Of a stretch of DNA of 64,000 nt, positions 45,335-53,686 are shown in pieces. A model generated the notes under the pieces. That model made no database searches. It was not told where the DNA came from and saw only the letters and a program-made list of their open reading frames with translations. How positions within the stretch are numbered: position 1 is the first letter of the stretch; each line of letters opens with the position of its first letter. Source of the stretch: Candidatus Syntropharchaeum butanivorans (lineage in GTDB: Archaea > Halobacteriota > Syntropharchaeia > Syntropharchaeales > Syntropharchaeaceae); the NCBI GenBank assembly GCA_001766825.1, contig LYOR01000007.1, positions 1-64,000 on the forward strand. The letters are read 5' to 3'. The position numbers were made by a program, and so were the translations under genes.

Positions 45335-46574
45335 GGGGTACTGTGAACTCGATCTTGAGGAAGAACCCCAGCTCCTCAGGGAGATCCTGAAGCATAAGGA
45401 GGATCTGAATGATCTCCCAGGTGACTTCGAGGAGAGGTTTGAATCTTTAAAAGAGGAGAAAGAGCGGAAAGAAAGAGAAAAAGAGCGGAAAATTGAGGAG
45501 CTTAAGGAGAAGCTCAAGGAGCGGGAGAAGAACCTATCTTTTATGGTACTCGATGGACTTTTAGATGGAAAGGACCCTGATGAGTTGAAGGATCGTATTA
45601 TGCGAGATCCTGTTCGTCGAGATCTTGAGGAGAGGTTGAGCTCCACCATATGGGAAAATCAAAGGGATGGACTGCTTGAAGAGGTACTTGAGAGGTTTGA
45701 AAACGCCGGATATCTCTCGATGGAGGATGGCAACATCAAGATAACATCAAAAGGGGCGAATCTTCTCTCACGCCATCTTCTGAGGGAGATTGCGTGTGAT
45801 GCAGGACCATACGGGAAGCATGTGGCAGAAGAAACCGGAAAAAGTGCGATACTCACCTCCACAACAAGACCATATGAGCTCGGGGATGATTATGACCTGG
45901 TTGATGTTGAGACAACGCTGATAAAGGCTATTGAGCGTCTCACAATCGAAAAACTCGATAGGTTCATGCTTAAACGATCGGATTTCATGGTGCACGAGAC
46001 AAAAAAGCAGGGCTCACTCTCAATAGGGGTTATAATAGATAAAAGCGGGTCTATGAGGGAGAATTCAAAGCTTGATGCCGCAATCGACACGGCGATGGCA
46101 CTCTACGAGCTTGTGAAAAGGAAATATCCTGAGGATAAACTGCGATTCTTTGTCTTCACCGATGAAGCAAAGGAGGTTGAGCGCTGGGAGATCCTCGATG
46201 CCTCCGTCGGCTCAGGATACACAGATATAAGGGCTGGACTTTTTGCCTTCAGGAAGGCATCAAGGCGAGATGAGGGCACAAGGGAGGCATATCTCATCAC
46301 CGATGCTGAGCCGAACTACGAGAACGGGGTTCATGTCGGGTTTGATGCAGCCGCAAAAGGGATCATAGAGGAGGCAGAATCCTACAGGCGTGAGGGGATC
46401 ATGCTCAAGATCGTTATGCTCGATAAGAAAAGATATCTGCGGGAGTTTGCATCACTTATGGCAAAAAAGAGCTTGGGGAAGGTTTTGTTTGTTGACCCAG
46501 TCGATTTGAGTCGGGTTGTGATAAAAGACTATCTGAGATCCCGTGTGATGATCGGAAGATGGGGATGGGGGTGA
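45300..46574 (+). CDS. Mg-chelatase-like VWA protein (ChlD/BchD type)
   Basis: This 424-residue protein has a charged coiled-coil N-terminus (EEKERKEREKERKIEELKEKL at about 50-75 and onward) and a C-terminal von Willebrand A domain with the MIDAS motif IDKSGSMRENS, then SGYTDIRAG (the conserved Thr) and YLITDAEPNYE (Asp). ChlD-type subunits pair with ChlI to drive metal insertion or protein remodelling. Translation starts inside the end of the ChlI gene. No large ChlH/CobN-type subunit lies in the window. Confidence 0.82.
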   Translation: MRGDEGLRAISKGYCELDLEEEPQLLREILKHKEDLNDLPGDFEERFESLKEEKERKEREKERKIEELKEKLKEREKNLSFMVLDGLLDGKDPDELKDRIMRDPVRRDLEERLSSTIWENQRDGLLEEVLERFENAGYLSMEDGNIKITSKGANLLSRHLLREIACDAGPYGKHVAEETGKSAILTSTTRPYELGDDYDLVDVETTLIKAIERLTIEKLDRFMLKRSDFMVHETKKQGSLSIGVIIDKSGSMRENSKLDAAIDTAMALYELVKRKYPEDKLRFFVFTDEAKEVERWEILDASVGSGYTDIRAGLFAFRKASRRDEGTREAYLITDAEPNYENGVHVGFDAAAKGIIEEAESYRREGIMLKIVMLDKKRYLREFASLMAKKSLGKVLFVDPVDLSRVVIKDYLRSRVMIGRWGWG

Positions 46575-46661
46575 TTTTTCGAATGAGGCGCAATACTCAA
46601 ATCCGAAACCTTTATTAGCTAAAAGATCGAGAGCATTTCAGAGTATAAAATACGAGAGAGG

Positions 46662-47216
46662 GTGAAGCGAGTGGTTAAGGCATTATATAAACTCGTGGCA
46701 TTGCTGGTGATCATCTTTGTGGTGGGAATTGCAGGATGTGTGGGGCCGGGAGGAGAGACCACCCCCACCCCAACAGAGGTGCAACCCACAGAGACCCCGA
46801 CCATGACGCCCGTAGTAACACAGACGCCGCCAACGCCGGTTTCAACTCCTGTTCAGCAGGTAAGCTGTCTCATGTGCCACAAGGGTTCAGAGGGTCTTGA
46901 GGCACATAAACACGGGGGCGACAAGTGCCTGAAGTGTCACAAAACCCCAAGTGGTGGGGAGGCAGACGTTCACACGGTGCATCCAGAGGCAAAAGTACCA
47001 TGCAAGCTGTGCCATGGTATGCCTCCATCGATCCCACAGCCTGTGGACGGTTACACCGTTTGTGAGAACTGCCATGCATACCCGAACGCCACACAGTCGG
47101 TAGCGGGCAATCTGGTGGAGATCCATATACCAAGGGGCAAGGACTGCACAGTCTGCCATGTTGGCGATATCTCTGATATCCATTCGGGGAAGACGAAGGC
47201 GATACCAGAGGAGTGA
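46662..47216 (+). CDS. Five-haem c-type cytochrome lipoprotein
   Basis: This 184-residue protein starts at GTG with a basic n-region, a hydrophobic stretch (YKLVALLVIIFVVGIAG) and a lipobox Cys at about 26, so it should be a membrane-anchored extracellular lipoprotein. A Thr/Pro-rich linker (about 30-66) follows. The mature part has five CxxCH sites: CLMCH, CLKCH, CKLCH, CENCH and CTVCH, within about 100 residues, together with several free His that could be distal ligands. Such proteins carry electrons out of the cell, as needed for syntrophic electron transfer. The closeness to the reductase operons fits that role. Confidence 0.88.
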   Translation: MKRVVKALYKLVALLVIIFVVGIAGCVGPGGETTPTPTEVQPTETPTMTPVVTQTPPTPVSTPVQQVSCLMCHKGSEGLEAHKHGGDKCLKCHKTPSGGEADVHTVHPEAKVPCKLCHGMPPSIPQPVDGYTVCENCHAYPNATQSVAGNLVEIHIPRGKDCTVCHVGDISDIHSGKTKAIPEE

Positions 47217-47269
47217 TCCTCTTGAAAGAGGAGGATGAGTGGTATCTCCCTCAAAAACTTTTATTTTTT
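47217..47269 (+). terminator. Hairpin and T-rich tract after the cytochrome gene
   Basis: TCCTCTTGAAAGAGGA right after the cytochrome stop codon can form a 6-bp stem with a TGAA loop. A T-rich run (TTTTATTTTTTC, 47258-47269) follows about 26 bases later. The T tract alone is enough to end transcription in archaea; it also lies where a nikR TATA element would be, so the site may do both. Confidence 0.35.
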
Positions 47270-47306
47270 CGTGTGACAGGGGGTGTTTGAGATAGATCAG
47301 GAGCTC

Positions 47307-47711
47307 ATGAGGATTGGCGTCTCACTTCCTGAGAATCTTCTCAAGCGATTTGATAATATAATAAAGAAGAGAGGTTACTCATCGAGATCAGAGGGTATAA
47401 GGGACGCAATCAGGAACTACATCGTGGATTATGAATGGATGGGTGAAGAAGAGGGTGAGAGAGTTGGGGTCATAACGATCATATACAACCACCATCAGCG
47501 GGGCTTGAACGACACACTCCTTGAGATTCAGCACAACTCGCTCGGACTGCTCGGTACGTCCTTCCATGTCCACCTTGACCATGACAACTGTCTGGAAGTA
47601 CTCCTTGCCCGTGGCGATATACGGGAGATCAAGAGGATAACAGAGGAGATAATGGCTCTCAAAGGTGTCAAGCACGTGAAGCTCACCACAACATCAAAGA
47701 CGCTTGACTAA
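47307..47711 (+). CDS. nikR: Nickel-responsive transcription regulator NikR
   Basis: This protein (about 134 residues from this ATG) has the ribbon-helix-helix N-terminus MRIGVSLPENLLKRFDNIIKKRGYSSRSEGIRDAIRNYI. The ACT-like nickel-binding domain has NHHQRGLNDTLLEIQH and FHVHLDHDNCLE, which supplies the His, His and Cys ligands of the high-affinity nickel site; a further His precedes it. I chose ATG 47307 because AGGAG lies just upstream and homologues start at this Met; a GTG at 47283 is the alternative. NikR represses nickel uptake genes when nickel is plentiful. F430 is a nickel cofactor, so its place beside two reductase operons makes sense. Confidence 0.88.
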   Translation: MRIGVSLPENLLKRFDNIIKKRGYSSRSEGIRDAIRNYIVDYEWMGEEEGERVGVITIIYNHHQRGLNDTLLEIQHNSLGLLGTSFHVHLDHDNCLEVLLARGDIREIKRITEEIMALKGVKHVKLTTTSKTLD

Positions 47712-47726
47712 ACCGATACCCGGACA

Positions 47727-47820
47727 ACCTCTCTCCAGTGGATTTGATTGAGGGGTTTTCAAAGGATAACTTTGAGAGGGTGGGGCTATTCGCTGAATGT
47801 GAGAGAGGTAAAATTATATA
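47727..47820 (+). promoter_or_regulatory. Inverted repeat and TATA box upstream of reductase operon 2
   Basis: ACCTCTCTC (47727-47735) is repeated in inverse as GAGAGAGGT (47801-47809), and a TTATATA box follows at 47814-47820. The transcript would start near 47843, just ahead of a 50-aa ORF and the beta-subunit gene. The right arm touches the TATA box, so a protein bound to the two arms could block it. NikR is the obvious candidate, but the 65-bp spacing is much wider than known NikR operators. Confidence 0.4.
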
Positions 47821-47865
47821 CTATCAGGAAGAATTTAAGATAGACAATAAAAAGGGGGGATGAAG

Positions 47866-48018
47866 ATGGATACCAAGGCAATCTCACCGAGAGATCTGCT
47901 TGTAAGCTATATCTCCGAGATGGTTCAGCTCTCATATCCTCCATCTCTCATCGGTGAGAAGACGGTTGAATTCGTCGAGGCAATCCTCGAGGCACCACTT
48001 CCAGAAGAACTCAAGTGA
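47866..48018 (+). CDS. Small hypothetical protein (50 aa) leading reductase operon 2
   Basis: A 50-codon frame begins at ATG 47866 after the strong ribosome site GGGGGGATGA and ends at TGA 48016-48018. The product starts MDTKAISPRDLLVSYISEM and has a second helix around FVEAILEAP, with neutral to acidic charge and no cysteines. It lies between the TATA box of operon 2 and the beta-subunit gene, so it is probably transcribed with the reductase. I do not recognise it. A good ribosome site, a clean frame and its location argue for a real gene, such as an assembly factor or leader peptide. Confidence 0.5.
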   Translation: MDTKAISPRDLLVSYISEMVQLSYPPSLIGEKTVEFVEAILEAPLPEELK

Positions 48019-48176
48019 AGAACCTGTTTTATCCAAATCGATGGGGGTCACTCCATCATCCTCCTTTTTTGAATGAGGTCATGGATTCAGATAAGAAAGA
48101 TTAAAAACGATGAGCGAATAAAGATAGCTCATTCGATGTGAGTAATGCTAAGAGATCTAAATATGGAGCTGAGCCG

Positions 48177-49535
48177 ATGAAGGATAAGAAGGAAACCATA
48201 GATCTCTATGATGAGGAGGGAAAAATACTTGCGGAGGACATCCCTCTCCAGGCGATAAGCCCCCTCAGAAACCGTGCGATACGGGATATGATCATGACCT
48301 TCAAGAGGTCTGCGATCATAAACCTGAAGAAGGCGGAGCACGCTCTGAAGACCGGGGCACTGGGGAGTGAGATGGGGATAGGTGAGGACTGCCAGATACC
48401 GGGCTGTGAGATGGATCTTGATATCGTTGCAAACGCGGGTACGATTGCGGATATGATCAGGGAATGGTTACAGGTTGAGCCAGGCGATGATACCGTTGTC
48501 GAGCTGATCGATGGCGGGGAGATGCTCTTTGTCCTTGTTCCAAAGAGAAGGGTTGAGATCGGGAGTGATCTGGCAACGCCGCGGGTGAACGTGGGGATCG
48601 CGGTGGCACATGCGATAATCGAGATCTTTGGTCTCACGCCCTTCACCGGAACCGAGGTGATCAAAGCTGCAATATTTGGGAGATATCCACAGTCCATATC
48701 TGCAAAAGGTGCATTATCAGGGCTCATACCAGCATGGCCACCCACCGTGGATGGTGTTGGGCTTAACTTCAGGACAAACATGGTGAATGACATCGTCGCG
48801 ATGACAAACAAGGACACGATGAATGGGGTTGCGCTCTCATCAATCCTTGAGCATGTTGCGATGTTTGATTCAGGTGATGCGATCCACCCTGCCTACGAAC
48901 GGTACCATCTGCTCGGGCTTGCGTTTCAGGGACTGAACGCGGATAACCTCGTCTATGATCTGGTAAAGGAGAATGCGGTTGATGGTACGATAGGTTCTGT
49001 CATCGTGGATCTGATAAGCCGTGCGGAGAAGGATGGTGTGATATCTGTCAAGGAAACCCTTCCTTCAGGTTTCAAGATCTACAAGACCGATGACGCCTCC
49101 CTCTGGAACGCCTATCTCGCTGCAGGGCAGCTTGCAAGTGTCATCATAAACTGTGGCGCGATGAGGGCAGCCCAGGGTGTCCCAGCATCGATGGTCGAGT
49201 TCAACGATATGATCAAGCTCGCGACAGGGCTTCCGGACATCGATTATGGCCGGGGGCTTGGGACAAGCATCGGTGTATCCTTCTACTCCCATAACATCTA
49301 CGGAGGGGCAGGACCCGGTGCATTTTCTCCTGCCAATCCACTTCTCAGGCACTGCAGGGGCTTCCTCGCGCCGTGTTTTGTCGCTGCGATGTGTCTGGAT
49401 GCCGGGACCCAGATGTTCACCCCAGAGCTAACATCGAGCAACTTCCTGCGGGTCAGGGATGTACTCCCGGAGGAGATTAAGAAGCCGATCAGGGCAGTAG
49501 CAGAGGCAGCACTTGAGCTTAAAGGTAAGCTATAG
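48177..49535 (+). CDS. acrB: Alkyl-coenzyme M reductase beta subunit (operon 2)
   Basis: This McrB homologue (452 residues from ATG 48177, preceded by GGAG eight bases away; a GTG at 48138 is possible) starts [22 protein letters not shown]. It has [12 protein letters not shown] and the catalytic [11 protein letters not shown] with the Tyr matching beta-Tyr367. Unlike the copy in operon 1, the following LRHCRGF keeps the His that contacts coenzyme B. The two beta subunits share an overall plan but differ at most positions, so they are old paralogues and not a recent duplication. It starts the B-G-A operon. Confidence 0.93.
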   Translation: MKDKKETIDLYDEEGKILAEDIPLQAISPLRNRAIRDMIMTFKRSAIINLKKAEHALKTGALGSEMGIGEDCQIPGCEMDLDIVANAGTIADMIREWLQVEPGDDTVVELIDGGEMLFVLVPKRRVEIGSDLATPRVNVGIAVAHAIIEIFGLTPFTGTEVIKAAIFGRYPQSISAKGALSGLIPAWPPTVDGVGLNFRTNMVNDIVAMTNKDTMNGVALSSILEHVAMFDSGDAIHPAYERYHLLGLAFQGLNADNLVYDLVKENAVDGTIGSVIVDLISRAEKDGVISVKETLPSGFKIYKTDDASLWNAYLAAGQLASVIINCGAMRAAQGVPASMVEFNDMIKLATGLPDIDYGRGLGTSIGVSFYSHNIYGGAGPGAFSPANPLLRHCRGFLAPCFVAAMCLDAGTQMFTPELTSSNFLRVRDVLPEEIKKPIRAVAEAALELKGKL

Positions 49536-49546
49536 GAGGTTTAAGG

Positions 49547-50320
49547 ATGAAAGACTTCCAGATTCCATATCCGGGTGATGATCCGGTCGTTAATAAGCGG
49601 AAGGAATGGCTGAGCTCGAGATACGAGCCTCGAAAGATCAGGGAGATAAGTGATGAGGATATTGTGAGGCTATTAGGCCATAGGAAACCGGGCACAGCAT
49701 ACTCTTCCGTCCATCCCCCGCTTGATGAGCTTAAAGAGGCACGTGATCCGATAAAAGAGCTTGTTGAACCAACACCAGGGGCGAAAGCCGGTGACAGGAT
49801 CCGGTACATCCAGTTCGCAGACTCACGCCACCTTGCGCCGCTTCCGCCATGGATGCGGTTCAGGATGTACGGAGTCAGGCTGCGAGGTTTTGACTCACTC
49901 GCCTACTCAGGCAGGACACTCCTTGAGCAGCGGGAGCGGGACCTTGACAGGACCGCGAAGTTCCTCCTTGAGACCGAGATCTTTGACCCGGCACGGGTCG
50001 CACTCAGGTCGATAACCGTGCACGGCTTCTCATTGAGGCTTGATGAGGATGGGCTGATGTTCGATGCGAGGAGGAGATACCGGCTGAATAAAGAGACCGG
50101 TGAGGTTGAGTACACAAAGACGCAGCAGTCAGTCCCGCTTGAACAGCGTATTTCGGTGGGAAAACCGATGGATGAGGAGGATCTGAAGCAAATTGCAACG
50201 ATCTACAGGTTTGGCATGGTCTCACCCCGTGATTCAGAGGAGCTTCTCAAGGTTATGAAGCGTGTTGGTGAGCTGAGGGTCCTTGGGGGATTGAGGCCAG
50301 ACCTGGTTGATGGGAGGTGA
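49547..50320 (+). CDS. acrG: Alkyl-coenzyme M reductase gamma subunit (operon 2)
   Basis: This 257-residue McrG homologue begins MKDFQIPYPGDDPVVNKRKEWL, has ISDEDIVRLLGHRKPGTAYSSVHPPLDEL, and VHGFSLRLDEDGLMFDARRR. The CoM-contacting Arg in SLRL is kept, while the usual His in HGHS is Phe. AGGAGG precedes the ATG. It follows beta by 11 bp and overlaps the first possible start of alpha, giving the order B-G-A without C and D. Confidence 0.92.
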   Translation: MKDFQIPYPGDDPVVNKRKEWLSSRYEPRKIREISDEDIVRLLGHRKPGTAYSSVHPPLDELKEARDPIKELVEPTPGAKAGDRIRYIQFADSRHLAPLPPWMRFRMYGVRLRGFDSLAYSGRTLLEQRERDLDRTAKFLLETEIFDPARVALRSITVHGFSLRLDEDGLMFDARRRYRLNKETGEVEYTKTQQSVPLEQRISVGKPMDEEDLKQIATIYRFGMVSPRDSEELLKVMKRVGELRVLGGLRPDLVDGR

Positions 50321-50325
50321 GGATT

Positions 50326-52014
50326 ATGGCAGTTGACAGGACAAAGGAGCATATTAAATGGCTTGAAGAGACCTACAAGGTAGAGGCTACCGATATCATC
50401 GATAAGAAGCTATACCAGCATGGCGGAACGCGTCAGTCCAAGCGAAAGACCGAGTACATCGAGTATGCAAATAAAATTGCAAAGGAGCGCGGGATCCCGT
50501 CCTATGATCCTGATCATATAGCGCTTGAGCTTGAGATCGGGGTTCCTCTGGGGCAGCGGTATCTTGAACCTGTCAAGATCAGCGGGACCGACGTCTTCTG
50601 TGAGTATGAGGATCTGCACATGCTGAACAATGCGGCGATCCAGCAGATGATAGATGACATCTTCCGGACCGCGATCGTCTGCCTCGATCTACCGCACAGG
50701 GTCCTCATAGACAGGTACGGGTTTGAGGTGACCCCTGAATCGATAAACAGGTATCTTGAGACGATAAACCACACGATGGTCGGTGGTGCTGTCGCCCAGG
50801 AGCACATGTGTGAGCTCCATCCAGGGCTATGTCCAGATGGATATGTGAAGGTCTTCACAGGGGATGATGATGTTGCAAACTCACTCGATAAGCGGTTTGT
50901 GATCGATATAAACCGTGAGTTCCCGGAGGAAAAGGCGGCAAAGTTGAAAGAGGGGGTTAAGAGGAGTCTGTGGCAGGTTTCAAGGATCCCAACTCATGCA
51001 CTCCGCTCGATGGATGGGGGAATGGTCCACAGATGGAATGCGATGGGGCAGACGATGGCGTTCATCTCATCATACCATCTCTGCGCCGGGGAGGCTGCGA
51101 TCTCAGACTTCGCGTACGCTGCAAAGCATGCGCAGTACATCTGGATGGGTACACCACCCTTCATCTCCAAGGCAAGGGGGCATAACTCAATCGTTGGTCT
51201 ACCGATAGGCTACATATTCGATATCATCCAGCACGAGTCAGCGATGCCCGAGGATCCGATCCCGGTCAGCTCAGAGGGGCTTGCGATGGAGTCAGTCCTC
51301 TTCTTCCAGCTCTACTATGGGCAGATGATGATCGGGACGGTCGGAGCAACGGTTGCCCCGGCAACGTTCTACGTCAATGACCTCTATGAGAGCAGGGGCT
51401 ACTACCTCACCGACTGGATCAGGAAGAAGTATGGGGAGTTTGCATCAGCACCGATGAACTGGGATACGATACACGACTGTGCAGAGGAGGCAACGATGCA
51501 CTGCCTCGAGGAGTACGATATCTACCCGCTCCTCCCGGAGCATCACTGGGGACTGATCCACGCAATCCAGATCTCAATCTCGGCCAGTGCATGTGCTGCA
51601 TGGGCCACCGGGAACTCAATGGCAGCTGCGCTTGCAGCACATCACTCGATGACACTCATCCAGAAGGAGTCGATCCTCAGGACCGGATGGGGTGGACAGG
51701 AGTCGACACATCATCCAGCGATGGCGATAATGACCTCCGTGCTGCTTGACGAGGGGCTACCGGTTGAGCTCACAGGGCTCAATGTCCCGTTCAGATCCCC
51801 ATTCGCAGACTCACAGCACTTCACATCACACGGGATTGTTGCAGCCCACGAGGCACGTATGGATGCATGGGCGCTCTCACCGGTTGTCAAGGTTGCGTTT
51901 GCAGATCCGCACCTTGTATTCAACTTCCGCAGGGTGAAGGAGACGATCGCAAAGGGTGCGCTCAGAGAGTTTGAGCCTGCCGGTGAGCGGGATATAATAA
52001 GACCTGCGAGATGA
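50326..52014 (+). CDS. acrA: Alkyl-coenzyme M reductase alpha subunit (operon 2), divergent
   Basis: This McrA homologue (562 residues from ATG 50326, with GGGAGGTGA five bases upstream) keeps the nickel-ligand Gln (AVAQEHMCE, Gln158), the KH pair (AAKHAQY), VHRWNAMGQTMAFISSYHLCAGEAA and the ATGNS segment. Differences from methanogen McrA, judged by eye: the Tyr333 loop reads TVGATVAPATFYV, and the Tyr444/Gly445/Cys452 segment reads GWGGQESTHHP. Tyr444 is thus Gly and Cys452 is Pro, but the Gly that becomes thioglycine seems retained, unlike in operon 1. The two alpha subunits probably act on different alkyl-CoM compounds. Its stop overlaps the prs start (ATGA). Confidence 0.93.
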   Translation: MAVDRTKEHIKWLEETYKVEATDIIDKKLYQHGGTRQSKRKTEYIEYANKIAKERGIPSYDPDHIALELEIGVPLGQRYLEPVKISGTDVFCEYEDLHMLNNAAIQQMIDDIFRTAIVCLDLPHRVLIDRYGFEVTPESINRYLETINHTMVGGAVAQEHMCELHPGLCPDGYVKVFTGDDDVANSLDKRFVIDINREFPEEKAAKLKEGVKRSLWQVSRIPTHALRSMDGGMVHRWNAMGQTMAFISSYHLCAGEAAISDFAYAAKHAQYIWMGTPPFISKARGHNSIVGLPIGYIFDIIQHESAMPEDPIPVSSEGLAMESVLFFQLYYGQMMIGTVGATVAPATFYVNDLYESRGYYLTDWIRKKYGEFASAPMNWDTIHDCAEEATMHCLEEYDIYPLLPEHHWGLIHAIQISISASACAAWATGNSMAAALAAHHSMTLIQKESILRTGWGGQESTHHPAMAIMTSVLLDEGLPVELTGLNVPFRSPFADSQHFTSHGIVAAHEARMDAWALSPVVKVAFADPHLVFNFRRVKETIAKGALREFEPAGERDIIRPAR

Positions 52015-52853
52015 AGGTCGTTGCAGGGAGGCGGTCGGCAGTACTTGCTTCGAGGGTTGCAGAGACACTTCGAGCTGAGCTTGCGCTCAGCGAGTTCAGG
52101 CACTTCCCGGATGGCGAGCTCTACACAAGGGTACTTGATGACGTGGTGGGCGAGGATGTTCTCATCATCCAGAGCACGCCCACCGATACAGATTTTATCT
52201 GCCTGCTTCAGCTCATCGATGCATGCGAAGGTGCTCGCAGAATCTCGGTTGTAATACCCTACTTTGGATATGCAAGGCAGGATAGGCGGTTTGAGAAGGG
52301 TGAGGCGATAACCGCCCGTGCACTTGCAAGAACGATCGACGCCGATGAGATCTTCACGATAAACATCCATAATGAGCGTGTGATGCAGTACTTCACCCCG
52401 CCTGTGAAGAACCTTGATGCTGGAGCACTCATTGGAGGGTATATCAAGGGTTTAAACCTTCAGGACCCGCTCGTGTTAGCTCCGGACGGTGGGGCGAAGG
52501 CGCTCGCAGAGGGTGTGGCATCATCAGGGAGGATGGAGTGGGACTGGCTTAGAAAGAACAGGATCGATGCGGATAAGGTTGTAATAGAGGAAAAGAGTCT
52601 TGATGTAAGTGGAAGAGATGTAATCATCGTTGATGATATTATCTCAAGTGGTGGAACGATCATCGAGGCAGCAAAAGTTCTCAGGCAAAACGGTGCAGGC
52701 AGGATCTATGCCGGGTGTGTGCATGGGGTCTTCGTTAGAAATGCACTCTTAAGGCTTAACAGGGCGAAGATAAGTGTCTTTTCAACCGATACAATCGAAT
52801 CGATCGTAAGCTCCGTGAGCGTTGCAGGATTAATCGGTGATGCACTTCTATGA
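52011..52853 (+). CDS. prs: Ribose-phosphate pyrophosphokinase
   Basis: This 280-residue PRPP synthase has FRHFPDGELYTRV, VIPYFGYARQDRRFEKGEAITARA (ATP/catalytic loop), FTINIHNERVMQYF, LAPDGGAKALAE and the PRPP-binding DVIIVDDIISSGGTIIEAA. It turns ribose-5-phosphate and ATP into PRPP for nucleotides, histidine and the H4MPT head group. Its ATG overlaps the stop of the reductase alpha subunit, so it is translated from the same mRNA. Confidence 0.94.
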   Translation: MKVVAGRRSAVLASRVAETLRAELALSEFRHFPDGELYTRVLDDVVGEDVLIIQSTPTDTDFICLLQLIDACEGARRISVVIPYFGYARQDRRFEKGEAITARALARTIDADEIFTINIHNERVMQYFTPPVKNLDAGALIGGYIKGLNLQDPLVLAPDGGAKALAEGVASSGRMEWDWLRKNRIDADKVVIEEKSLDVSGRDVIIVDDIISSGGTIIEAAKVLRQNGAGRIYAGCVHGVFVRNALLRLNRAKISVFSTDTIESIVSSVSVAGLIGDALL

Positions 52854-53686
52854 TCCGGGTATTCGGTGTAATCGGGGATCCGATCGGACACTCACTCTCT
52901 CCTGTGATGCACAATGCTGCATACAGGGCGCTTGGACTTGAATGTACATACATCCCCTTCCGTGTAGATCGTAAAGATCTTCCAGATGCGATCAGGGGTG
53001 CTAAAGCGCTCGGAATTCAGGGGCTCAATGTGACGGTCCCGCACAAAGAGGCTGTGATGGAGCTCGTTGATCCAGATCCACTCGCAGAGCGAATCGGTGC
53101 GGTAAACACGATAGATCTCCTCCATGGGAAGGGATACAACACAGATGCGATTGGTATCAAGAGATCACTTGAGGAGGAAGGTCTCAACCTCAAAGGTGCC
53201 TGTGTCCTCCTTCTTGGTGCAGGTGGTGCAGCGCGTGCAGCAGCGTTTTCATGTCTTGAAGGAGGTGCAAGGCTGATTATTTCAAACAGAACAAGATCAA
53301 GGGGTGAAAAGTTAGCTTCTGAGCTTGGGGGAAGTGTGAAAGCGATAGGACTTGAGAGGGATGAGATTGCTTCTGTTATACCCGGTTGTGATATCCTCAT
53401 CAACACGACATCTGTTGGGATGTATCCAGAGATTGATAAGATCCCGATAGATCCAGATCTTCTCCATAAAGACCTGATTGTTTTTGATATTGTGTATAAC
53501 CCTCCATTAACAGGTCTACTGCGTGAAGCTAAGCAGAAGGGATGCAAGACGATTGACGGCGTGAAGATGCTTGTTTATCAGGGGGCTGCATCCTTCAAGA
53601 TATGGTTTGGATTTGATCCACCGGTGGACGTGATGGAGGGTGCGGTGAGATCCGCATTAAGAGATAAGGAGGTTTTGAATGGTTGA
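52850..53686 (+). CDS. aroE: Shikimate dehydrogenase
   Basis: This 278-residue AroE begins FGVIGDPIGHSLSPVMHNAAYRALG (shikimate-binding Ser pair), has GLNVTVPHKEAV (catalytic Lys, here residue 65), a Rossmann LLLGAGGAARAAAF, NRTRSRGEKLA for NADP, and LVYQGAASFKIWFG with the substrate Gln. It reduces 3-dehydroshikimate to shikimate with NADPH. It overlaps prs by four bases and the next gene by eight, deep in the operon that starts with the reductase. Confidence 0.94.
   Translation: MIRVFGVIGDPIGHSLSPVMHNAAYRALGLECTYIPFRVDRKDLPDAIRGAKALGIQGLNVTVPHKEAVMELVDPDPLAERIGAVNTIDLLHGKGYNTDAIGIKRSLEEEGLNLKGACVLLLGAGGAARAAAFSCLEGGARLIISNRTRSRGEKLASELGGSVKAIGLERDEIASVIPGCDILINTTSVGMYPEIDKIPIDPDLLHKDLIVFDIVYNPPLTGLLREAKQKGCKTIDGVKMLVYQGAASFKIWFGFDPPVDVMEGAVRSALRDKEVLNG

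Noticed and set aside
48206..48817. Long open frame (203 codons) antisense to the operon 2 beta subunit
   Set aside because: Same shadow effect; low-complexity Ser/Ile composition and no family resemblance.
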